In this document: positions 1 to 7,355 of the stretch, in pieces
How the letters are laid out: every line of letters begins with the position of its first letter
How positions within the stretch are numbered: position 1 is the first letter of the stretch
Source: Ancylomarina longa
GTDB taxonomy: Bacteria > Bacteroidota > Bacteroidia > Bacteroidales > Marinifilaceae
DNA length: 42,076 bases
Direction: 5' to 3'
Assembly: GCF_003996985.1 (NCBI RefSeq)
Contig: NZ_RJJX01000028.1
Coordinates: 1 to 42,076, forward strand
Program-made: the position numbers and the translations under genes
Notes under the pieces: model-generated
Told to the model about the DNA's origin: nothing
Database searches by the model: none
What the model saw: only the letters and a program-made list of their open reading frames with translations

Positions 1-120
1 GAAGATATATTCCGTATCCCGGGATGGCAGTCGCTTATGGCTCCTTTATCCCGGGCTATGGGATTAGAGCCTTTCAGGCTCATCCATCCCAAACTTAAAA
101 TGAAAGAAAGCGATGAATAA
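1..120 (+). CDS. C-terminal end of an unidentified protein (5' truncated)
   Basis: An open frame runs in from the left edge and stops with TAA at 118-120. It gives a 39-residue C-terminus that starts EDIFRIPGWQSL and ends KMKESDE. The composition (Trp, Pro and Gly, then a basic tail) looks like real protein, and no competing frame is better. The start lies outside the window. I do not recognise the family. The gene would converge with the minus-strand cluster that ends at 806. Confidence 0.5.
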   Translation, partial: EDIFRIPGWQSLMAPLSRAMGLEPFRLIHPKLKMKESDE

Positions 121-156
121 ATTCAGATGAGAATTACCACAGATTGGTACGTATTG

Positions 157-245
157 GGGCAGATTGCTTCGTCGTTGAAAAAACTCCTGCCAATAACAGC
201 ATTGAAGAGACGGATTGCCACGGCTCCGTGCCTCAGGAAGATGTC
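157..245. repeat. possible remnant of a dispersed intergenic repeat
   Basis: The words ATTGCTTCGTCGTT (163-176) and GGATTGCCACGG (212-223), the second followed by a CACGG-CT-CCGTG hairpin, resemble the short dispersed repeats containing GATTGCTTCGTC and GGATTGCC that occur between genes in many bacteria. Only one degraded copy is seen here. The assignment rests on memory of that family, not on a second copy in the window. Confidence 0.3.
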
Positions 246-420
246 CACCTTTCTTATTTGCAATAAAAAATACAAATAAACAGAAACATTTGGGACGATA
301 TTGATCCTCAACAAAAAAGCATATCTATCATTCTATCAGGAAATAAAAACGAAGGATAAACTTTAAAAACAAAATAGAACACAACAACAAAATCCGGATT
401 GGAATAAGACTCAGCACAGG

Positions 421-630
421 TCTGTTATAAATTATTTTCTCTCTGTTATAGATTTTTCTTACTCTGTCATACAATTTTTCCTGTCTGTTATAGAACTTTT
501 CCTATCTGTTATTAATATTTTTTTATCTGTCGTTATTTTATTATTTCCTGTTATTCCACTTTTTTATTCTGTTATTAATATCAGGTGCTCTGTTGTTGTT
601 CTTTTTATCTCTGTCACAGATTTTTCTCTA
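421..630. repeat. degenerate tandem array, 21-bp period, ten units
   Basis: The word TCTGT (CCTGT once) occurs at 421, 442, 463, 484, 505, 526, 547, 568, 589 and 610, exactly every 21 bp. The unit is roughly TCTGTTATAGATTTTTCCTAC. The head is well kept (TCTGTTAT or TCTGTCAT) and is followed by a T-rich tract, so T-tracts recur on the same helical face. One forward frame stays open across the array and reads SVI-x-x-F-x heptads. That frame has no ATG and follows a stop at 364, so I do not call it a gene. The array fills most of the 685-bp gap between the partial gene at 1-120 and the SGNH gene end at 806. The rest of that gap holds only the repeat remnant and a terminator. Confidence 0.85.
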
Positions 631-738
631 TTAGGAGCTTATTCCACATGCAAACAATACGATTACCGATGCAATATTTTTTATTTCAACTTTATTGGGA
701 ATTAAAACAGCTGAGTAAATACATCTTTTCAAAAAAAG

Positions 739-762
739 AAAGCCACGCAAATGCATGGCTTT
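739..762 (-). terminator. Rho-independent terminator of the SGNH/AmpG genes
   Basis: On the minus strand, AAAGCCATGCA pairs with TGCGTGGCTTT (11-bp arms, one mismatch) and is followed by a T-rich run. It lies about 45 bp past the stop of the SGNH hydrolase gene. Confidence 0.75.
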
Positions 763-805
763 TTATATCCGAAACGACAATCATCGTTCCTGTATCTTAC
801 GGGTA

Positions 806-1342
806 TTACTCCTGTAAAAGTTGATCTGATCGCAAACGGTTCACCCAAAGCTTATAGCCTGCCTCGTTCAAATGCAGTCCGTCATAAGTATATTCGCTTA
901 TAAGTTCGTTTCCATAGTTCGAAAAGCAGCTGTACAGATTGATGAAGCTTATATTTTCATTTTCACAAAGCTCCTGTAAGCGGTAGTTCACCATCACAAT
1001 ATCATTTTTTGATAATTTAGGATTGGTGAAAAGCATGGGATTTATTGGCAACAAACTTTGCACATATAATTCCACCTGACCTATTTCTTTAATCCTTGCA
1101 ATTATTTCCTGATAATGCCGGAGAATGATTTCAACCCCCAGGCCTTCGCCCAGATCGTTAATTCCCATCATCAGGAATATCTTTTTCGGATTCCAGGCGA
1201 TCACCTGATCGAAGCGAGCAAGAATCTGGCTGGACTTTTCTCCAGGAACTCCAAAATTGGCAATCTCCTGATTGGGAAAAAACTCCTGCCATCTTCCGCC
1301 ATGCGTAAGACTATCTCCTACAAATGCAATTCTAATGCTCAT
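806..1342 (-). CDS. SGNH/GDSL-family hydrolase (probable O-acetylesterase)
   Basis: This is a 178-residue single-domain SGNH hydrolase. Block I is FVGDSLTHGG with nucleophile Ser11. The GxND block is MGINDLGEG with Asn62. Block V is DGLHL with Asp154 and His157, completing the triad. No signal peptide is visible, so it should be cytoplasmic. The ATG at 1342 is chosen over an in-frame TTG at 1375 because it begins just before the conserved first strand. This ATG overlaps the last 11 bases of the upstream permease gene, which suggests translational coupling. Relatives remove O-acetyl or other acyl groups from sugars and lipids. Given the coupling to an AmpG-like muropeptide permease, removal of O-acetyl groups from imported wall sugars is a reasonable inference but is not shown by the sequence. 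Confidence 0.85.
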   Translation of the reverse strand: MSIRIAFVGDSLTHGGRWQEFFPNQEIANFGVPGEKSSQILARFDQVIAWNPKKIFLMMGINDLGEGLGVEIILRHYQEIIARIKEIGQVELYVQSLLPINPMLFTNPKLSKNDIVMVNYRLQELCENENISFINLYSCFSNYGNELISEYTYDGLHLNEAGYKLWVNRLRSDQLLQE

Positions 1343-2645
1343 CTTTTGAAGTTCTGATTCCAAATTTCGGATCAATATCGATCAATTTCACCATTATAAA
1401 ACTTGGTATGGTACATATGATAACCCATATAAAGAAATGCTGATAACCGAGTAATTCCTGCAACCAACCGGAGATCATTCCCGGAATCATCATTCCCAAA
1501 GCCATTAAACCGGTACAAAATGCAAAGTGTGCCGTTTTGTGATTGCCTTCGGAAACATAGATCTGGTAAAGCATGTAAGCCGTAAAACCAAATCCGTAAC
1601 CAAACTGTTCCACCGCTACCGAAGTACATATCAGCAAAAAAGAATCGGGTAAAACGTAGGATAAATAAACGTAAACCAAATTGGGAAGATTGATGGCAAC
1701 TACCATCCACCAAATCCAGTGTTTTAATCCGTTTCGGGATGCCAGATAACCACCCAACAATCCTCCTATGGTAAGAAAAATAATTCCGATGGTTCCATAA
1801 ATTACACCAACCTCACTGGTACTTAAACCCAAACCACCTACTTCTTTAGGATCGAGTAGGAAAGGAGAAGCCATTTTCACCAATTGCGATTCTCCCAAAC
1901 GATAGAATAATAGTAAACCGAGTATTTTCCAAATATCTTTTTTATAAAAAAAGGTCACAAAGGTTTCCCGAAAATCAGCGAATACCCCTTCAAAACTCTT
2001 TGCTTCCCTATTCGCATCTTCTTTTGGATAAGGAAGAGCGTATTTGTGATAAAAACAAAACACCAGAAAGCCCGCTGCCATAATAAGGAAGGTAATAGAC
2101 CATGCCATAGGTATGCTCTTTGTTGTACTCCCAAACAGTCTGGCAGATTCCAGATATCCTGCCAAAATGATGAGCAAACCTTGTCCGGTGATCATTGCCA
2201 AACGATAAAAAGTACTTCTGATACCAATAAAATAAGCCTGTTTGTGCTTATCGATACCATACATATAAAAACCATCGGCAGCAATATCGTGAGTAGCAGA
2301 ACTAAAAGCCAACAACCAGAAAAATGCCAGACTCGATTGGAAAAACAAGGTAGTTGGAATGGTAAAAGCCACTCCTGCCAAACCAGCCCCAATCATTAAT
2401 TGCATACTTACAATCCACCAGCGTTTGCTTTTGAGGATATCTACAATAGGACTCCAAAAAGGCTTGATCACCCATGGTAAATACAACCAGGAAGTGTATA
2501 AGGCAATATCTGTGTTTGATATTCCCAAACGTTTATACATGATCACGGCAACGGTCATTACCACTACATAGGGAATTCCTTCGGCAAAATAGAGAGATGG
2601 AATCCATGCCCACGGAGATCGGGAGCTTGATTTTGTTTTTGACAT
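1332..2645 (-). CDS. AmpG-like MFS permease, probable muropeptide/MurNAc importer
   Basis: This 437-residue membrane protein has about twelve hydrophobic segments. It shows AmpG/PAT-family features: an N-terminal LYFAEGIPY segment, then SSATHDIAADGFY at about residues 115-127, which matches the AmpG ATxDIxxDxY region, and a Gly-rich cytoplasmic turn before the C-terminal half. AmpG carries anhydro-muropeptides or wall sugars across the inner membrane with protons. Related permeases next to MurK and MurQ in Bacteroidota have been called MurT. It begins 132 bp after the SpoIID gene, across a gap full of palindromes, and its stop overlaps the SGNH gene start. The exact cargo (free MurNAc or disaccharide-peptide) cannot be read from sequence. 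Confidence 0.82.
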   Translation of the reverse strand: MSKTKSSSRSPWAWIPSLYFAEGIPYVVVMTVAVIMYKRLGISNTDIALYTSWLYLPWVIKPFWSPIVDILKSKRWWIVSMQLMIGAGLAGVAFTIPTTLFFQSSLAFFWLLAFSSATHDIAADGFYMYGIDKHKQAYFIGIRSTFYRLAMITGQGLLIILAGYLESARLFGSTTKSIPMAWSITFLIMAAGFLVFCFYHKYALPYPKEDANREAKSFEGVFADFRETFVTFFYKKDIWKILGLLLFYRLGESQLVKMASPFLLDPKEVGGLGLSTSEVGVIYGTIGIIFLTIGGLLGGYLASRNGLKHWIWWMVVAINLPNLVYVYLSYVLPDSFLLICTSVAVEQFGYGFGFTAYMLYQIYVSEGNHKTAHFAFCTGLMALGMMIPGMISGWLQELLGYQHFFIWVIICTIPSFIMVKLIDIDPKFGIRTSKDEH

Positions 2646-2660
2646 TTTTTTATATTTTTT

Positions 2661-2772
2661 CCCTTGTATAAATACAGGGAGAATTTATATTACTTCTTTT
2701 CCCCCCTGCATAAATGCAGGGGTAATTCATTAATGCAGGAGTAGTTCAATTGTCCCTGCATTTATGCAGAGG
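2661..2772. repeat. cluster of three related palindromes
   Basis: Three inverted repeats of one design fill the gap between the SpoIID and permease genes. They are CCCTTGTATAAATACAGGG at 2661-2679, CCCCTGCATAAATGCAGGGG at 2703-2722 and CCCTGCATTTATGCAGAGG at 2754-2772. A half copy (TTAATGCAGGAG) lies at about 2730-2741. The shared core is CCTG(C/T)ATAAAT(A/G)CAGG. They could form hairpins in the transcript and limit read-through, or be REP-like mobile palindromes. Confidence 0.8.
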
Positions 2773-2777
2773 ATGCT

Positions 2778-4109
2778 TTAATATCTTTTTTCCAATGCTG
2801 CACCTCTAAAATAATGAAGTAGAATTTCATCGTATTTATATCCTTTTGCTCCCATCACAGCAGCACCAATCTGGCAGAGTCCTACTCCGTGTCCCCAGCC
2901 AGCACCTATCAGAACAAATTGAGCCGGAACGCCCTTTTCTATTCCAAGTTTATCCACCACAAATTCGGAACTGTATAAATGCGATTCGGAAAGCACTTTA
3001 CGGATTTCCAATTCTTTTCCGATCACTAAACTTCTCTTGCTTCCAACAATCTTCAACTTTATCAATCGTCCGGATTCTCCTCTTTCTATCGGAATCAGAT
3101 CCAGAATTTGACCAAATTCTTTACCTGTTTTTCTTGCTATCAAATCAGCTATTTCCGCTTGTGAATATGCTACTTTCCAGCGATAAAAATCCATAGTTTC
3201 CTGATCGTAATCATTCAATACCTGGGAAAGAATCTCCTTATCGGTTGTATTACAGAAAGCTTCCGGAGAAGTGCGGATCCATTTATCAGCGGCAGCTTCC
3301 TTTTCCAAATCCATATCATATCCGACAGGAGTATGCGGATTGTCAATAACAGCCTGCAAATACTTGTGATTTACCGGTTCCCAAACATTCTCGAAAGTCT
3401 CGGCAACACCGCCACAACATTTCGAAAAACGAGCATCGCAAATTTCCCCTTCGCTGGTGAGAACCAATCCACGAGTAGCATTAATTGCCTCCACCACCAA
3501 GGAGGTAGATTGCTTTGTGATTCCCTGATAACGCTGACAATGATCGTCGGCACACACATCAAAGTTCACATGATCTTCTCGATCGTACCAGCGAATATAT
3601 TCAGCCTCGTTTTCTACAATACTTTGATATTTTGTATCGGATTGTTGCAATGTTTCCCCTTTAATCACCTGAGCCATCAACCAGGAACGCGAGATAACTG
3701 CATGTGCTTTTAAAAGCTCCAAACTACTATTAGCACTCATCTCGGAAGAGATTACACTAATTAGATAATCTTCCAAAGCAAGCACATTGATTGCTGTAAT
3801 TTTTTCGTTTTCGCAGATAAAATGCAAGGCACCTTTGAAGCTTTGATTTTCTTTCCGCTCCCAATGGAATTTAATTCCTATTGTAACATCAAACAATTCG
3901 AATGATCCCTGATTGTAATCTTTAGGATAGAATACTAATGCTTCGACAGGAACAGAAATTCCGTCAAAGCTAATTATTCCATCTTCGTAAGCTACTGATT
4001 GCTTACCTGTATATTCTTTGTTATTCTGCTGAAGCACATAAGTCCCGTTCAAATGAAACGAAATTTCTTTTTCGTACATGATTCCAATGCGCAATTGTGG
4101 TTCCTTCAT
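2778..4109 (-). CDS. SpoIID/LytB-domain protein, probable peptidoglycan lytic transglycosylase
   Basis: This is a 443-residue protein with the SpoIID fold signatures. The segment LEDYLISVISSEM is followed by LELLKAHAVISRSW, which matches the family's EM...ALKAQAVAARTY block holding the catalytic Glu. A Cys-rich stretch (CADDHC, then FSKCCGG) follows. The C-terminal block GWGHGVGLCQIGA is the family's GHGxGxSQ motif. SpoIID cleaves glycan strands lacking stem peptides. No clear signal peptide is visible from the ATG at 4109. A longer TTG start at 4151 is possible but adds a charged, non-signal segment. An intracellular SpoIID beside AmpG and MurK/MurQ suggests processing of imported glycan pieces. 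That is inference, because the location is uncertain. Confidence 0.85.
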   Translation of the reverse strand: MKEPQLRIGIMYEKEISFHLNGTYVLQQNNKEYTGKQSVAYEDGIISFDGISVPVEALVFYPKDYNQGSFELFDVTIGIKFHWERKENQSFKGALHFICENEKITAINVLALEDYLISVISSEMSANSSLELLKAHAVISRSWLMAQVIKGETLQQSDTKYQSIVENEAEYIRWYDREDHVNFDVCADDHCQRYQGITKQSTSLVVEAINATRGLVLTSEGEICDARFSKCCGGVAETFENVWEPVNHKYLQAVIDNPHTPVGYDMDLEKEAAADKWIRTSPEAFCNTTDKEILSQVLNDYDQETMDFYRWKVAYSQAEIADLIARKTGKEFGQILDLIPIERGESGRLIKLKIVGSKRSLVIGKELEIRKVLSESHLYSSEFVVDKLGIEKGVPAQFVLIGAGWGHGVGLCQIGAAVMGAKGYKYDEILLHYFRGAALEKRY

Positions 4110-4179
4110 ACTTTCTAATTTTCTAGTACCGATTTTCAAGCGGCATACCAAAATATTTATAATTCCTTATTACAGTTTG

Positions 4180-5091
4180 CTAATGTAACTTCTTTTCATA
4201 CCGCCAGAATACCCTTTCAACAACTGCCCCGGCATGATGTGCATAAAAGTCGATTGGCCCCACCCAAGGAATAATTGCGGTATTGTAACCAATTTTTTTA
4301 AAATCATTTAAACAGCGAAACAATAAAACTTTACCAAGACCTTTTCCCCGTAAATCGGGATGTGTACCCATAGGACCAAACCAGGGCATGCCAATATTAT
4401 TCGCACTATGCGCAGCAAAAGCTTTAATCTTTCCTTTCCTTTTGGCGATGTGAATTGCAACAGGCTCCGACTTATAGGCCATTTCTAATTCAAACTGCCA
4501 AAGCTTCCATTCCTCTGCCACAAAATCCATCAATTCTGCCTTATCCTCTACACCGGCACGACAAACTTCAATATCATCTGCTTTTAAAGATTCTAATTTT
4601 TCCTCATCTGTCCATGCGCTGTTATTCAAGTCCACCCGCAAATTCGCAGTATCCGTAAAACGATTAAAACCCGAACGCATGGCAAAACAAAGGGCTGGTG
4701 TATATCTCGGATCGATTCCCGGCATAAAGTAGTTCATGGGAACATCTCCCAATCGCATTACATCTACTTTTCGTTCCCGTAATTTCTCCTCCAACAAAGC
4801 ATACATCGCGCTAGCAATTCCCTTTCTTCGGCTCGCCAAATCCACTACCATTAATTTCACATAGCCATAATTCACTCCCCTGATTTCCATTCTGTAGGTT
4901 CCCATGAGGAAACCAAGAATTTTATTTTCTTCACAAGCAACCCAAATAATTTCCTTATCGAAAAAGGGATCATCATAAATCTTCTCCTGCAACAATTCTT
5001 TGGTGAATGAATCGAATTCGAAATTCTTTTGGAAGAGATCAAGGACCTGCTCAAAGTCTGTATCTTGATAATGTCGGATTGTATAAAGCAT
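4180..5091 (-). CDS. GNAT-family N-acetyltransferase with two GNAT-like halves
   Basis: The 303-residue protein contains two acetyl-CoA binding signatures. The first is DLASRRKGIASAMYALLEE at about residues 83-101 and the second is HPDLRGKGLGKVLLFRCL at about residues 242-259, each fitting the (Q/R)xxGxG/A motif A. Tandem GNAT halves occur in mycothiol-synthase-like and related families. The substrate is not predictable from sequence. The gene sits 70 bp upstream of the SpoIID gene in the same direction, so it may be co-transcribed and act on an amino sugar or wall peptide. That role is inference from position only. Confidence 0.8.
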   Translation of the reverse strand: MLYTIRHYQDTDFEQVLDLFQKNFEFDSFTKELLQEKIYDDPFFDKEIIWVACEENKILGFLMGTYRMEIRGVNYGYVKLMVVDLASRRKGIASAMYALLEEKLRERKVDVMRLGDVPMNYFMPGIDPRYTPALCFAMRSGFNRFTDTANLRVDLNNSAWTDEEKLESLKADDIEVCRAGVEDKAELMDFVAEEWKLWQFELEMAYKSEPVAIHIAKRKGKIKAFAAHSANNIGMPWFGPMGTHPDLRGKGLGKVLLFRCLNDFKKIGYNTAIIPWVGPIDFYAHHAGAVVERVFWRYEKKLH

Positions 5092-5398
5092 ATCTTTTAA
5101 GATTCTACATGATTTTTATTGATTCAACATTATATACCACGTAATGGTAGAATTTGAATATGCGCACTTTTAAAAGTGTGGTATGCAAATTTATTTATGA
5201 ACATCCCTGACAAGGGGTGAATTTTTTAATTATTAACCCCTTTCAGGGATTATTGACTATTTGAATAACCACCCGTTTCACAGGTGGTTATTCAAATTTA
5301 GCCACCTGCGGGGCTTTTATAAGTTTAAAGAAAAAATAGAGCCATTCTGAATCTCATCTTAATTTCTCCTTAATAGGATATAAGATGAATTTGCTTTA
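5092..5398. repeat. 307-bp gap with four palindromes
   Basis: No gene is seen. The gap holds four inverted repeats: CACTTTTAAAAGTG (5165-5178, perfect); ATCCCTGACAAGGGGT...ACCCCTTTCAGGGAT (arms 5203-5219 and 5234-5250, one bulge); ATTTGAATAACCACC...GGTGGTTATTCAAAT (5259-5273 and 5283-5297, perfect 15-bp arms); and a short GCC...GGC hairpin at 5301-5314. None has a clear T-run on the minus strand, so they are not classic terminators for the DUF4922 gene. They may be REP-type elements or RNA-stabilising hairpins that divide the minus-strand cluster. Confidence 0.8.
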
Positions 5399-6403
5399 CT
5401 AATTTTCTTTAATGGCACGACACAGAGTGCTGAAAAAATCCTTCTCCACACTAACCTGACTAAAAATATCAGTAATATCGGCTGCTGTAATTTTATCAAA
5501 ATCTTCGCGACGCGGAGTGATGAATACGCCACCAAAATCTACCGAAGCCGGGCTAATCAGTAATTGTTGCCCCCCTTCGGCGAAGTACTGTCTGGGGCGA
5601 TGCAATTTCCGGGGAAATAAATGCATCACATACTTGCCATCCACGAAAGAGCATATTGCATTGAGCATTGGTTCTTTTTCTTCCATTTGCATACTGGAGA
5701 ATCTACTGTAAAAAACAGCTGTGGCTTTCAACATACTATCGATATCCGTAGATTCTATGGAGATCATTTTTCGCAAATAATGATGAAATGCGCGCACTTC
5801 CACCTCTTTATTCTGAACCAGTAATTCAGACGAGCTGTCTTTTATTTCGAAATATTCGGCTTCCAGCGGCATAAAACCACTTTTACCAGCTTGAAAGTGC
5901 ATGTGATCGGGAGCAGAAGCTCCGCATTTTGGTCCATTATAAAAAACAGTATATCCCTGCATACTTTTGGCTAAGGACAACATGCTTTCCACATTTACCA
6001 TAAAGCTCTGATCCTCATGATTCAATTTTGGAATCGTAAAATGTTCCTTTATGATAGGGAAAGGATTTACCAGAATCACAAAATCATCCCCCTGTGCAAT
6101 CCCTAGTTGTTCTGCAGGAAGTTTATCCAAACACAAAAAACAAGCACGCTTTGCAATACTTTTGGGATCCACCTTAGCAGCTGAAGATCGGATTCTTTCG
6201 GGATTAAACTGCACTCTTATTTTAAAGCCATCGAATTCAAACTCCCGTTCCTCAACTTGCTCTAGTCCTTTATAATTTGTTGCAGCAAGCGGCCAGCTCC
6301 CAATTTGTTGCTGTAAAAAGTCACCCAAAATCTCCACTGAGGATTTCTCCTCCAATAAATTCTCCAATTTATCTATGCAGTTTACATCCATTTTTATCAT
6401 CAT
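5399..6403 (-). CDS. DUF4922 protein, HIT/GalT-like nucleotidyl-transfer fold
   Basis: This 334-residue protein carries GASAPDHMHFQAG at about residues 161-173, an HxHxQ motif as in GalT, Ap4A phosphorylase and GDP-L-galactose phosphorylase. In those enzymes the second His carries a nucleotidyl group. A CFLC pair (about residues 88-91) could bind zinc, as in GalT relatives. NPFPIIKEHFTIP resembles the strand that precedes the HIT site. I place it in the DUF4922 family. Its reaction is not known to me; nucleotide-sugar phosphorolysis or sugar-1-phosphate nucleotidylation would fit the fold. I chose the ATG at 6403, though ATGs at 6400 and 6391 or a TTG at 6421 are possible. It lies 58 bp after the DUF1460 gene in the peptidoglycan cluster. 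Confidence 0.78.
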   Translation of the reverse strand: MMIKMDVNCIDKLENLLEEKSSVEILGDFLQQQIGSWPLAATNYKGLEQVEEREFEFDGFKIRVQFNPERIRSSAAKVDPKSIAKRACFLCLDKLPAEQLGIAQGDDFVILVNPFPIIKEHFTIPKLNHEDQSFMVNVESMLSLAKSMQGYTVFYNGPKCGASAPDHMHFQAGKSGFMPLEAEYFEIKDSSSELLVQNKEVEVRAFHHYLRKMISIESTDIDSMLKATAVFYSRFSSMQMEEKEPMLNAICSFVDGKYVMHLFPRKLHRPRQYFAEGGQQLLISPASVDFGGVFITPRREDFDKITAADITDIFSQVSVEKDFFSTLCRAIKEN

Positions 6404-6461
6404 TAATTTTTTTGATCTCAATTCCCTATGCCATGTCTGACATATTTCCGAGGCTGTTCGT

Positions 6462-7349
6462 TTAGCGTAATCTCACTACCATAATTCCAGACTGTAGTTT
6501 ACTTTTCTGTAGCATTTCAGCTAGAGGCAAATCGGAAATCACCACTTTGTGTGCACGACTGGAAGCATTCATTAAATGCAAACGATTCTGCATTTTTATG
6601 GCTATTCCAACATGGGAAATATCGAGTCCTTTAATTTTTGTTGTGATTGCAATCAGATCCCCGTTTTGAATTTTCTCTTCTATGCTTTGGATTTTCTCTT
6701 CCGGGATATAATACAGATTTCTTTGATTTATCTGCTTCTCGGTTTGCTGAATCTGCTTCACCAAAGAAGTATCTGCTTTCAAAGCAGGATAGCTAGCAAT
6801 GTGGGTACTCATAAAATTGATGGTTTTATCATATTTCACACCACCGATCCTGGCTGTAATATTCTCTACGATTCCTTTCTTTTCATTCTCATAAATCCAA
6901 TCCGAAAAATAATGTAATCTGGAAGCATAATCGGAAAGTTTCCCATTTCGATAGCGAAGATGTTCCAGTTCTTTCAAAAAATCAGCATCCTGAAAATTAT
7001 CTTTCTGCATAATTTTCGAAAGAGCCACTACATTCTCCAGATAAGTAGTACAATCCAGTTCCCTGAAATTAACCACCAATTTCTCTTTTCCATCCGATTC
7101 CAGCGTACCTCCAACATAAGGAGTCTGCATAAACATTTTAGCAACCTCAATTACTCTGGCATCCAAAGCAAGAGAATCCAAAGCATTTTCTTTCGCAATC
7201 TCTTTAAAAGAATTAAAAATAGCCTGATCCGTAGAATCTTCAAAAGAGATTTCCTTTTTTGTTTTTACATTATCTTTTGCAGATTTTTTCGCCTGACAGG
7301 AAATTAAAAAAAGCACAAGCACACTTAGAATTTGCAAACTTCTCCTCAT
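6462..7349 (-). CDS. DUF1460 lipoprotein, NlpC/P60-like wall amidase or peptidase
   Basis: This is a 295-residue lipoprotein. The N-terminus MRRSLQILSVLVLFLISC has a lipobox with Cys18, so the protein is exported and membrane-anchored. The catalytic segment is ELDCTTYLEN with Cys100, and DISHVGIAI near residue 250 supplies the His. This is the Cys-His arrangement of the DUF1460 branch of the NlpC/P60 superfamily, annotated as N-acetylmuramoyl-L-alanine amidase-like. It probably trims stem peptides from muropeptides in the periplasm. The gene follows the glycosyltransferase gene by 6 bp, indicating one transcript. The exact bond cleaved cannot be told from sequence. Confidence 0.85.
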   Translation of the reverse strand: MRRSLQILSVLVLFLISCQAKKSAKDNVKTKKEISFEDSTDQAIFNSFKEIAKENALDSLALDARVIEVAKMFMQTPYVGGTLESDGKEKLVVNFRELDCTTYLENVVALSKIMQKDNFQDADFLKELEHLRYRNGKLSDYASRLHYFSDWIYENEKKGIVENITARIGGVKYDKTINFMSTHIASYPALKADTSLVKQIQQTEKQINQRNLYYIPEEKIQSIEEKIQNGDLIAITTKIKGLDISHVGIAIKMQNRLHLMNASSRAHKVVISDLPLAEMLQKSKLQSGIMVVRLR

Positions 7350-7355
7350 CGTATT

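Noticed and set aside
123-314. Minus-strand frame of 63 codons
   Set aside because: No recognisable domain or ribosome site; it overlaps the dispersed-repeat remnant.
421-630. CRISPR array
   Set aside because: The repeats are degenerate, without 28-37 bp exact repeats, distinct spacers or cas genes.
364-700. Open frame with SVI-x-x-F-x heptads across the first array
   Set aside because: There is no start codon in frame; a 21-bp period keeps whichever frame lacks stops open by chance.
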